7,802 nucleotides of DNA from DAORHV01 sp964448405 (GCA_964448405.1 CAYUVW010000042.1:1-7802); one strand, 5' to 3'. Counted from the first letter of the stretch, positions 1-6,081 are shown. Numbers and translations: made by a program. The notes: generated by a model not told the origin, from the letters alone.

Positions 1-479
1 CGCCGGCATTCGCCTACCTCTCTCCGGACCAAGTTTTCGGTGGAGCAGGCCTGACGTTGGCTCCGGCACCCCCGCTCATGCGAGAAGGCGCCGATGTCGT
101 TGCTGCACAGCAGCAGCGCTCTGCAACGTTGCGTGCGGCCGCACAGGAACAGCTCACGTCTATCGATGACGTCGCTCCGGATACCTACGTTGCGCCAAAG
201 GCAAGCACCACGCGCAACCTGCTCGATAACAACACGCAGTACGATATCCGTCAGGCACGCATTCAGAATCGCAACGCCACCACGCCGACCATCATTATTA
301 CTGGGAACGGTGGCGGCACCATCACCGATTCCAACGGCAACGTCTTGCACAGCGGAGCTCCTCGCATTTCCGATACCGGCCCCGAGCACGTTCTGTTTGC
401 CGCGTTGTTGCTCGCCATTATGGGCATGGCTGCGTACGTGTGGCGCAAGTCGCACAGCCTCCCTGCCATCCTCCGCTAA
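1..479 (+). CDS. C-terminally anchored surface protein, 5' end cut off by window edge
   Basis: The frame is open from the window edge (first full codon at 3) to TAA at 477-479, giving 158 visible residues. The first residues read PAFA-YLSPDQVFGG, which fits the end of a signal peptide with an AxA cleavage site, so only the signal peptide may be missing; this is inference. The middle (about residues 15-120) is Ala/Gln/Asn/Thr-rich, with a Gly-rich patch (GNGGG). The C-terminus has SDTGPE at residues 123-128, a hydrophobic helix at about 129-147 and a basic WRKS tail. That order (motif, helix, positive charges) is that of LPXTG-like sorting signals, although LP is absent. I infer export and anchoring at the cell envelope. 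There is no recognised enzymatic domain and the function is unknown. A TTG at 57 could be called a start, but the frame clearly continues upstream. A 45-residue membrane protein gene follows after 4 nt, so the two are probably co-transcribed. Confidence 0.72.
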   Translation, partial: PAFAYLSPDQVFGGAGLTLAPAPPLMREGADVVAAQQQRSATLRAAAQEQLTSIDDVAPDTYVAPKASTTRNLLDNNTQYDIRQARIQNRNATTPTIIITGNGGGTITDSNGNVLHSGAPRISDTGPEHVLFAALLLAIMGMAAYVWRKSHSLPAILR

Positions 480-483
480 TCTC

Positions 484-621
484 ATGGAGAAATCCGCCTG
501 CATCTCGCAGCTTCTTGTCGGTATCGTGACCTTGTTCCTGGTCGTTTCTGCCGGCGTGTATTTGTCGAAAGGCGTGGAGATTCCGTCGCGCGAGCTCATG
601 CACGCGGCAGCGACCAAATAA
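484..621 (+). CDS. Small single-helix membrane protein, 45 aa
   Basis: The frame runs from ATG at 484 to TAA at 619-621. The product has a short N-terminus (MEKSACISQ), one hydrophobic helix at about residues 9-28 (LLVGIVTLFLVVSAGVYL) and a hydrophilic tail ending HAAATK. It begins only 4 nt after the stop of the upstream surface-protein gene, with no Shine-Dalgarno sequence, which suggests translation from the same mRNA. It could be a small envelope protein working with its neighbour, or an uncleaved signal anchor. A Cys at residue 6 precedes the helix, so this is not a lipobox. I do not recognise a family. The longer reading of this frame from position 94 would lie out of frame across the well-supported upstream gene, so I use only the 484 start. 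Support rests on the tight spacing and the clean helix. Confidence 0.5.
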   Translation: MEKSACISQLLVGIVTLFLVVSAGVYLSKGVEIPSRELMHAAATK

Positions 622-622
622 C

Positions 623-716
623 GATTCCAAAGAAACCAAGGATTCCAAGGAGTCCAACGATTTGCCGAACAGACGCTTTCCTCGGAATCGTCGGACTCTT
701 TGGTTTCTTTGGAATC
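623..716. repeat. Long imperfect inverted repeat between converging genes, built on a 9-nt tandem motif
   Basis: Bases 623-639 pair perfectly with 700-716 (17 bp, GATTCCAAAGAAACCAA in the left arm). After a 10-nt bulge (640-649) the pairing resumes at 650-655 with 693-698, then at 657-662 with 686-691, leaving a loop of about 23 nt. The left arm is itself a run of 9-nt units: GATTCCAAA, GAAACCAAG, GATTCCAAG, GAGTCCAAC, then GATT. The bulge equals about one unit, so the right arm looks like a copy of the left minus one repeat. The element fills the gap between the stop at 621 and the gatA stop at 727. It may serve as a two-way terminator or RNA 3'-end stabiliser, but no U-run follows on either strand, so it is not a standard intrinsic terminator. 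Confidence 0.75.
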
Positions 717-726
717 CGGGGCGGGA

Positions 727-2187
727 CTATAAGGCGGGCCGGCGGGCGTGCCACTCCGTCGCGCTTTGGAACGCGTGTGCGGCCGACAAGATTGTCGCTT
801 CGCCCCACTGCGGTCCCATGATCTGCAGACCCAGCGGCATCTTCTCGGTGGTGAATCCGCATTGCACGGAGAGGGCCGGAATACCGCCCATGACGGCGCC
901 GTCCATGAACACGTCCTCCAGGTACATTGCCAGCGGGTCGCTGCTGTTTGCACCCACCTTGAACGCCGCGTGCGGCGATACCGGCGCGATGATGATATCC
1001 ACCTTCTTGAAGGCTTCGTCGAAATCCTGGCGCACGAGCGTGCGGACTTTCTGGGCCTTCAGGTAGTACGCGTCGTAGTAGCCCGAGGAGAGAGCGAACG
1101 TTCCGATCATAATGCGGCGCTTCACTTCGGAACCGAAACCGTCGCCGCGCACACGCTGATAATGGTCCAACAGGTCGGTTGCTTTCTCCACCGTGTGACC
1201 AAAGCGGATGCCGTCATAGCGGGCCATATTCGAGCTCACCTCGCACGGGCAGAGCACGTAGTAGGTGGCCAGTGCGTACTTGGTGTGCGGCAGGCTGATG
1301 TCCACCAGCGTGGCGCCGAGCGACTGCAGCACCTTGGCCGCATCGCGCACCGACTGCTCCACGTCTTTACGCAATCCATCGATGAAATATTCCTTGGGCA
1401 ATCCCACGCGCAGTCCTTTCACGTCTTTCTTCAATAAGCTGGCATACGGCTGCACGGGTTTGTCCGACGTGGTGCCGTCCATACTGTCTTTACCCGCAAT
1501 GGCCTCCAGCACGAGTGCCATGTCTTCCACGGTCTTGCAAATCGGTCCAATGGTATCCAACGAGCTGGCCATGCTCATGACGCCGTAGCGGCTTGTTCTG
1601 CCGTACGTTACACGCAGTCCGCTCACACCGCAGAAAGCAGCCGGCAAGCGGATAGAACCTCCGGTATCGGTGCCGAGCGCGAACATGCATTCGTCGGCAC
1701 TCACGCCGGCGGCTGAACCGCCGGAAGAGCCGCCCGCCACGCATTCGGTGTCCCACGGACAACGGGTGACGCCGTAGCACGACGTCTCGGTGGAAGCGCC
1801 CATTGTAAATTCATCGGTGTTGCTCTTGCCGATGGAAATGGCACCCGCGTTTTTCAGGCGCTTGGTAGTCGTGGAATCGAATGGGGGAATGTAGTGCTTG
1901 TCCCGCAGCATGTTGCTGCACGCGGTGGTCGGTACGCCCTGCTCACAAAATACGTCTTTGGCCAGGTACGGAATACCGGTCAGCGGATTGCTGAAGTCGC
2001 CGCGCTTATCCACTGCCTTGGCGTGTTCCAGGGCTTTGTCGCCGTTGTTATAGACAACGGCATTCACCGTTTTGTCCACGGCTGCAATGCGATCCAAGCA
2101 CGCTTGCACCAGTTGCACAGCCGAGATATCGCCGCTCTTCAAGCGTTTGTGTGCCTGTGCGATCGTGAGTCCGAACAAATTATCCAT
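727..2187 (-). CDS. gatA: Asp-tRNA(Asn)/Glu-tRNA(Gln) amidotransferase subunit A
   Basis: GatA releases ammonia from glutamine so that GatB can convert Glu-tRNA(Gln) and/or Asp-tRNA(Asn) to the amidated form in the cytoplasm. The 486-residue product matches the usual family length of about 485. The amidase signature is intact. The catalytic Ser-cisSer-Lys triad is K77 (in YLAKDVF), S154 (in GGSSGGSAA) and S178 (in DTGGSIR), nearly the numbering of the S. aureus enzyme. D425 in MYLED matches the family's glutamine-binding Asp. Small departures are CPCE at 313-316, where APAE is usual, and DGAVMGGIPA where family members usually have PANLAGLPA. I chose ATG at 2187 (MDNLFGL); ATG at 2193 (MPMDNLF) is equally possible. 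The gene overlaps gatC by 8 nt (14 nt with the other start), implying coupled translation. No gatB follows; an inverted repeat and a converging gene lie downstream. Confidence 0.96.
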   Translation of the reverse strand: MDNLFGLTIAQAHKRLKSGDISAVQLVQACLDRIAAVDKTVNAVVYNNGDKALEHAKAVDKRGDFSNPLTGIPYLAKDVFCEQGVPTTACSNMLRDKHYIPPFDSTTTKRLKNAGAISIGKSNTDEFTMGASTETSCYGVTRCPWDTECVAGGSSGGSAAGVSADECMFALGTDTGGSIRLPAAFCGVSGLRVTYGRTSRYGVMSMASSLDTIGPICKTVEDMALVLEAIAGKDSMDGTTSDKPVQPYASLLKKDVKGLRVGLPKEYFIDGLRKDVEQSVRDAAKVLQSLGATLVDISLPHTKYALATYYVLCPCEVSSNMARYDGIRFGHTVEKATDLLDHYQRVRGDGFGSEVKRRIMIGTFALSSGYYDAYYLKAQKVRTLVRQDFDEAFKKVDIIIAPVSPHAAFKVGANSSDPLAMYLEDVFMDGAVMGGIPALSVQCGFTTEKMPLGLQIMGPQWGEATILSAAHAFQSATEWHARRPAL

Positions 2188-2479
2188 GGGCATGTGGGGA
2201 CCGAATTTGGTGCTCCTCAAGCGGTAAGCCCGAACAGCCGAGCAAATCGTCGGGCGTGGCATCGCTGGCGCGCACCGTGTCGTCGCGCAGCGCATTCGTG
2301 AGTCCGGTGACCTGAGCGGTGGGTTCCACCGTGCTGGTGTCCACTTCGTTCAGTACGTTCATCCACTCCAAAATGCTCGTCAGCTGACCGGGCATTTTCT
2401 CCATTTCCTGCGGCGTCAGCTTCAAGCGCGCCAGCTTGGCGATGTGCTCGATCTGCTCTTTGGTGAACTGCGTGGCCAT
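2180..2479 (-). CDS. gatC: Asp-tRNA(Asn)/Glu-tRNA(Gln) amidotransferase subunit C
   Basis: The 99-residue product is the expected size for GatC, the small subunit that wraps around and stabilises GatA against GatB. It starts MATQFTKEQIEHIAKLARL, the typical N-terminal helix in which the H-IAKLARL stretch is conserved. Later regions match the family: a helix around EKMPGQLTSILEWMNVLNEVD, then VEPTAQVTGL and LRDD (about residues 69-72). The start at 2479 is chosen because the family begins there; reading on to 2563 adds a Cys/Arg-rich stretch unlike GatC. No Shine-Dalgarno precedes the ATG. Instead a promoter candidate ends 8 nt upstream, suggesting a very short leader or none. It is first in a two-gene unit with gatA and is divergent from rnpA. 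Confidence 0.95.
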   Translation of the reverse strand: MATQFTKEQIEHIAKLARLKLTPQEMEKMPGQLTSILEWMNVLNEVDTSTVEPTAQVTGLTNALRDDTVRASDATPDDLLGCSGLPLEEHQIRSPHAHG

Positions 2480-2487
2480 GTGCGGCC

Positions 2488-2516
2488 AGCATAGACAGAG
2501 CATGCGCGGGTAGCAA
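2488..2516 (-). promoter_or_regulatory. Candidate sigma70-type promoter for gatCA
   Basis: On the - strand there is a -35-like TTGCTA (2516-2511), a 17-nt spacer and a -10-like TATGCT (2493-2488). The -10 box ends 8 nt before the gatC ATG, so transcription would begin at or within a base or two of the start codon. Each box matches consensus at 4 of 6 positions (TTGACA, TATAAT) and the spacing is ideal. No transcript data are available, so this is inference. Confidence 0.42.
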
Positions 2517-2539
2517 CCGCTCCCAAGGCCGGATTCCAA

Positions 2540-2572
2540 GACTCCCCGGCGTGCCCCGGTCACTGGGGAGTC
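2540..2572. repeat. GC-rich palindrome in the gatC/rnpA divergent control region
   Basis: GACTCCCC (2540-2547) pairs with GGGGAGTC (2565-2572) over 8 perfect base pairs, extendable by a G-U and a G-C pair to CGG/CTG-level contacts, with a loop of about 13 nt. CCCCGG occurs twice inside (2544-2549 and 2554-2559), 10 bp apart, about one helical turn. The right arm lies where the rnpA -35 would be and the left arm lies upstream of the gatC -35. It could be an operator, an RNA hairpin near a transcript start, or simply a GC-rich coincidence. Confidence 0.5.
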
Positions 2573-2588
2573 AGGGGTCCAAGTCCTG

Positions 2589-2594
2589 TATCAT
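2589..2594 (+). promoter_or_regulatory. Candidate -10 element for rnpA-yidC
   Basis: TATCAT (5 of 6 to TATAAT) ends 6 nt before the rnpA ATG at 2601, so +1 would fall on the A of the start codon and give a leaderless mRNA. TG directly precedes it. No good -35 is present at 16-18 nt; that place is taken by the right arm of the 2540-2572 palindrome. There is no Shine-Dalgarno upstream of rnpA, which fits a leaderless start. Confidence 0.4.
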
Positions 2595-2600
2595 GTATCC

Positions 2601-3020
2601 ATGCTTCTCCTTCGTCTTCCCGGCCGCAAGAATTGCGATCGCGTCCGCGTGAAGGGTGCCCTATGGAAAGGAAAACATTTCAACGTACGTTGGCTCATGG
2701 GTTCGCCCTATCATCTTTCCGAAAAGCCGACGGAATCAGCCTTCTATATAGGAGTACTTTCCAGCACCAAGCTGGATAAATTGGCAGTGAAGCGCAACAG
2801 AATGAGGCGAAGGTGCCGCGAAGCGTTCCGATTAACCATCAAAGCAAGAGGCAAAAAACCACTCCCAGCCGCCTCTACTCCACCGTCAACGCTCAGCTCT
2901 CAGCTTCCATCCTCCCGCTCCCTACAATTGCTTCTCTTGCCTCGTTCCTCTAGCCTGAGTTGCACCTTCAATGAGCTTTCAGACGAGGTGTCTCGATTTC
3001 TTTCCTCCGTGCATCTGTGA
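2601..3020 (+). CDS. rnpA: Ribonuclease P protein component
   Basis: This is the protein partner of RNase P RNA, helping to cleave the 5' leader from pre-tRNAs in the cytoplasm. The signature is KRNRMRRRCREAFR at residues 64-77, matching the family's RNR helix that contacts the RNA. It is preceded by a typical beta stretch (FYIGVLSSTKLDKLAV). The C-terminus (LQLLLLPRSSSLSCTFNELSDEVSRFL) fits the last strand and helix of the fold, so the frame is intact. The product is 139 residues, longer than the usual 110-120. The extra length is a Pro/Ser-rich low-complexity stretch at about residues 81-106, between the RNR helix and the last strand. Its TGA stop overlaps the yidC GTG start (GTGA, 3017-3020), the common rnpA-yidC order. 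rpmH, often directly upstream of rnpA, is not here: gatC lies there on the opposite strand. ATG at 2601 is preferred because the product begins as the family does. Confidence 0.93.
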   Translation: MLLLRLPGRKNCDRVRVKGALWKGKHFNVRWLMGSPYHLSEKPTESAFYIGVLSSTKLDKLAVKRNRMRRRCREAFRLTIKARGKKPLPAASTPPSTLSSQLPSSRSLQLLLLPRSSSLSCTFNELSDEVSRFLSSVHL

Positions 3021-4273
3021 ACGCGCCCGCATCCAAAGGTAAGATCAGTTCGCTTGAGTTCATCGCCACATTTTTGGTGCTGTTCTTCGTCGTGAACTGG
3101 GGGTTGAAATACTTCTTCCCTGCCCAATTCGGAGACAAGCCGGTCGATCAAAAAAAAGTGGAATTGACCATGCAGTACACGAGCGTTCGCGATGGTACGA
3201 GTCCGGTCGCCTACGTTCATAACCATACTGCCAAGGACATTGTCCTGTCCGCCCGCTGCCCGCTTCCGCAGGTGGACGTGGCGTACGTGAATCAGGATTC
3301 TTCCGGCTCCGGAGAAAAGTTGGATGACCTCATGGCCAATGAAACGGCGTTGCCGTGCATCGATCCGCCGGTCGTGCCTGCCAACGGGAAGCTCACATTG
3401 GACCTGACGCCGTGGAAGTATTCGTTGTTCAGCAAACTCGGTACGTACGAACTCGGTTTCAATGTGCCAGAGGGCTATCTGGCCGATGGCAAAGCCGATC
3501 GCATCACGACCCGCTTCACGCTCAGCGAGCCGGGCATGGCCGCCAAGTTGTTCCGCACGTTCATCAGCAAGCCGCTGTTTAACGGCCTTATTTTCATTGC
3601 GTCGTTCTCGCCGGGCCACAACTTGGGCATCGCCGTCATTCTGCTCACGCTCGTCGTCAAACTCATTCTGCTCCTGCCCAGCCAACACGCGCTCAAGAGC
3701 CAGAAGAAAATGCAGATGCTGCAGCCGCGTCTCGATGAACTGAAGAAAAAGTACGGCAGCGACAGCAAGCGCATGCAGGAGGAAACCATGAAGCTCTGGA
3801 AGGAAATGAAGATCAACCCGCTGGAATCCTGCCTGCCCATGTTGTTGCAGTTCCCCATCCTTATCGGCTTGTTCTACGTCATCCGTGACGGCGCGCAAAT
3901 CGAGGTGGCTCGTCACATGCTCTACGAGCCGTACCAGCATCTTTCTTGGACATTGGGTCACACGTTGCTCGGCATCGATTTGCTCAAGCCCAACCTCTAC
4001 ATTTTGCCGCCGCTGCTCGTTGTGCTGCAGTTCTGGCAGGTGAAAATGATGATGGCACGCACCAAGAAGAAAGAAGCAGTGGTGGAAGTGGGCGCCAAGA
4101 AGTCGTGGATGCCTGAGCTGAATCAGCAATCCATGATGCTCTACATCCTGCCGCTGATGATCGGTTTCTTCGCACTCAGCTTCCCGGCAGCTGTCTCCTT
4201 ATATTGGGGAGTGTCCACGCTGTTCGCCATTGCGCAGCAGTGGTTCGTGATGCGCGAGAAGAGCGCCGCCTAA
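3017..4273 (+). CDS. yidC: Membrane protein insertase YidC/Oxa1 family
   Basis: YidC inserts and folds proteins in the cytoplasmic membrane, alone or with SecYEG. The product has 418 residues. An uncleaved N-terminal helix lies at about 13-35, then an extracytoplasmic domain at about 37-180, much shorter than in E. coli. The conserved insertase core follows: helix 186-220, a cytoplasmic helical hairpin at about 225-266 (MQMLQPRLDELKKKYG), then INPLESCLPMLLQFP (266-280), a family hallmark, and further helices at about 326-342, 372-390 and 394-412. The last contain FPAAVSLYWGVS and the AQQW end. The groove residue usually given as Arg (E. coli R366, B. subtilis R73) is Lys215 here, in TLVVKLILLLP. 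The GTG start overlaps the rnpA stop by 4 nt and has no good Shine-Dalgarno, so translation is probably coupled. The TAA stop overlaps the end of the converging TPR gene. Confidence 0.95.
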   Translation: MNAPASKGKISSLEFIATFLVLFFVVNWGLKYFFPAQFGDKPVDQKKVELTMQYTSVRDGTSPVAYVHNHTAKDIVLSARCPLPQVDVAYVNQDSSGSGEKLDDLMANETALPCIDPPVVPANGKLTLDLTPWKYSLFSKLGTYELGFNVPEGYLADGKADRITTRFTLSEPGMAAKLFRTFISKPLFNGLIFIASFSPGHNLGIAVILLTLVVKLILLLPSQHALKSQKKMQMLQPRLDELKKKYGSDSKRMQEETMKLWKEMKINPLESCLPMLLQFPILIGLFYVIRDGAQIEVARHMLYEPYQHLSWTLGHTLLGIDLLKPNLYILPPLLVVLQFWQVKMMMARTKKKEAVVEVGAKKSWMPELNQQSMMLYILPLMIGFFALSFPAAVSLYWGVSTLFAIAQQWFVMREKSAA

Positions 4274-6069
4274 CGTCCCAGCAGCCGCCTGATGTTCGCG
4301 AGGTGTTCCGTGCTGTTTTGGTATCCCGGGCGCAACTGCTGTACCGCTTCCAGTTGTGTCAGTGCCTCTTCTAGCCTGCCGAGGCCAGCCAGCTCTGCAG
4401 CCAGACGGTAGCGCGCATCGACCATGTCACCTTGCAGCGCAACCGCTGCCTGGAGCGATTGCACGGCTTGTTCATGCAGTGCTCGCTTCTGGTATTGCAG
4501 CGCCAAGTTGTAGTGCGGCTCGGCAATCATCGGTGCGGCTTGCGCTGCATCTTCAAATGCCTTCAGCGACGCTTCGGCGTTGCCACGCGATTCCTCCAAC
4601 TCCCCCAGATAATAGAAGCCCACCAAGTCGCCGGCGTCTGTCACCCCGTTCTTCAAGATCACCTGGGTAGATTGCGCGTACAGCCGTGCCGCTTCGTCCA
4701 CATTGCCCTTTCTCTTATAGACGTTGCCCATGTTCACCAACACAATCGGCGATGTCGGCGACAATGCCGCCGCTTGCTGAAAAGCCTCCAGCGCCTTCAC
4801 ATCATCGTTCTGCTGTGCATACGCCTGGCCCAAATTACTCCATGCCAGCCATGAATTCGGGTAGTGCCGCAGTGTCTGCAAGTACAAGCTCTGGCTGTCT
4901 TGCCAGGTCTTGGCCTGCATTGCAGCAAGACTGCCGAAAGCGACCATAATCATCACCATACAGGCGCCGCAGATGCCGCGTGTCGCTCGTGACGAAGCCC
5001 TTGCAATCAATGCGTTACCCAACATTGCGGCAAACAGAAACAACCCAAAACCCGCAATGTACGCGTAGCGATCGGAGCCGAAGTACAATGCGTGATTTTT
5101 GTAGAAATTCAGGAAGTTCGGCGGCAATGCGAGCAAGAAGAGCAGCAGTCCGAGTGCCAGCGCGCGCGAGCGTCGTGCGATGAAAAGACACACGCAAAAG
5201 AACGCCACTACAACCATAATCGACACGACGAACTCCGGGGCGGACAGGGTCACCGGCGTTGTTTGCGGATAGATCACCGAGAGGCCTGTTGGCAGGATGA
5301 TGTTGAGCAAGTAGAAGGCGGTGCTTTTGCATGCCAACAGCAGCGTCGTCAGCGGACCGCTGGTTTGGAGTGCGTGCGATTTTCCAACAACGGCGACGAT
5401 GCCAAATATCACCGCAAGCAGCCACTGCGGCCATTGCTCAACGATTGCTTCCCGGATTGGACGACGGCGTGACCACTCGATCGCCACCAAGAGAAAGGGG
5501 AGACTGAGAATGGAAACTTTGGCTAATAATCCAAAGAAAAACGCGACCGTGCACAGTCTTCGAAACGTAGCGTTTCCCGTCTCGCGCCATTCTAAAAACA
5601 GGGCTATCGCCGCGAAACAAAAGAATCCCGAAAGTACGTCTTTGCGAGCTGCGGCCCATGCCACGGCCTCTACGTTCAGCGGATGGATTACAAAAAGCAA
5701 CGCGGCAAGGAGCCCAACGGCTCGTTTTTCCGTCAATCGCATGCCAATCCAGAAGACCAGCAAGGCATTGCCCAGATGCAGGCACAAACTGGTCAAATGA
5801 AAAAACGTTGGATGTAAGCCGAACACGGCATGCTCTAGTTGATACGACAACAGCGTGAGCGGTACGTACAACTCCGGATCATACGACGTGAACACGTGCC
5901 ATACAGACCGCGACGTTAGTTCCAGGACGGCGGGATTGGCATAAATCAACAGACCGTCGTCCAACGTCACAAAGCCGTTGCCAAGCGACCATGCGTACAC
6001 GCAGAGGCCTACCACTACGATTCCCAATGCGATTTGCCAGAACGGACGCGAGCGAAGCCAGAGTTCCAT
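4270..6069 (-). CDS. Multi-spanning membrane protein with C-terminal TPR repeats, TMTC/GT-C glycosyltransferase-like
   Basis: The 599-residue product has about 11 hydrophobic helices (residues about 11-385) followed by about five TPR units (about 407-440, 441-474, 482-515, 516-549, 550-583). The membrane part resembles the TMTC/PMT-like GT-C class: an Asp pair D37-D38 (FVTLDDG) in the first outer loop, YVPLTLLSYQLEHAVFGLHP (68-87), LLFVIHPLNVEAVAW with ARKDVLSG (124-148), and GSDRYAYIAGFG (331-342), like the family's ADRYLYLP motif. Such enzymes use a lipid-linked sugar and act outside the membrane; the Asp pair would be the catalytic site. The substrate is unknown. In family members K-E is common where this has AKVS (183-186). 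The usual prediction is protein O-glycosylation, and the nearby surface protein could be a target, but that is speculation. ATG at 6069 follows AGGAGC, too close to be a normal Shine-Dalgarno; a -10 box lies 6 nt upstream. Its stop overlaps the yidC stop by 4 bp. Confidence 0.85.
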   Translation of the reverse strand: MELWLRSRPFWQIALGIVVVGLCVYAWSLGNGFVTLDDGLLIYANPAVLELTSRSVWHVFTSYDPELYVPLTLLSYQLEHAVFGLHPTFFHLTSLCLHLGNALLVFWIGMRLTEKRAVGLLAALLFVIHPLNVEAVAWAAARKDVLSGFFCFAAIALFLEWRETGNATFRRLCTVAFFFGLLAKVSILSLPFLLVAIEWSRRRPIREAIVEQWPQWLLAVIFGIVAVVGKSHALQTSGPLTTLLLACKSTAFYLLNIILPTGLSVIYPQTTPVTLSAPEFVVSIMVVVAFFCVCLFIARRSRALALGLLLFLLALPPNFLNFYKNHALYFGSDRYAYIAGFGLFLFAAMLGNALIARASSRATRGICGACMVMIMVAFGSLAAMQAKTWQDSQSLYLQTLRHYPNSWLAWSNLGQAYAQQNDDVKALEAFQQAAALSPTSPIVLVNMGNVYKRKGNVDEAARLYAQSTQVILKNGVTDAGDLVGFYYLGELEESRGNAEASLKAFEDAAQAAPMIAEPHYNLALQYQKRALHEQAVQSLQAAVALQGDMVDARYRLAAELAGLGRLEEALTQLEAVQQLRPGYQNSTEHLANIRRLLGR

Positions 6070-6075
6070 GCTCCT

Positions 6076-6081
6076 ATTGTA
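6076..6081 (-). promoter_or_regulatory. Candidate -10 element of the TPR membrane protein gene
   Basis: TACAAT (5 of 6 to TATAAT) reads 6081-6076 on the - strand and ends 6 nt before the ATG at 6069, so +1 would fall on the start codon. I see no convincing -35 at 16-18 nt. The AGGAG between them sits one base from ATG, too close for normal ribosome pairing, so a leaderless start is the simpler reading. This is the same 6-nt arrangement as at rnpA. Confidence 0.4.

Noticed and set aside
748..1437. 229-residue + strand frame inside gatA
   Set aside because: It is opposite a complete gatA with an intact catalytic triad, and its Arg/His-rich product is typical of an antisense shadow.
2900..4129. 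409-residue open frame on the - strand
   Set aside because: It lies entirely opposite rnpA/yidC, is His/Arg/Gln-rich without domain sense, and is explained as the shadow of a GC-rich gene with strong codon bias.
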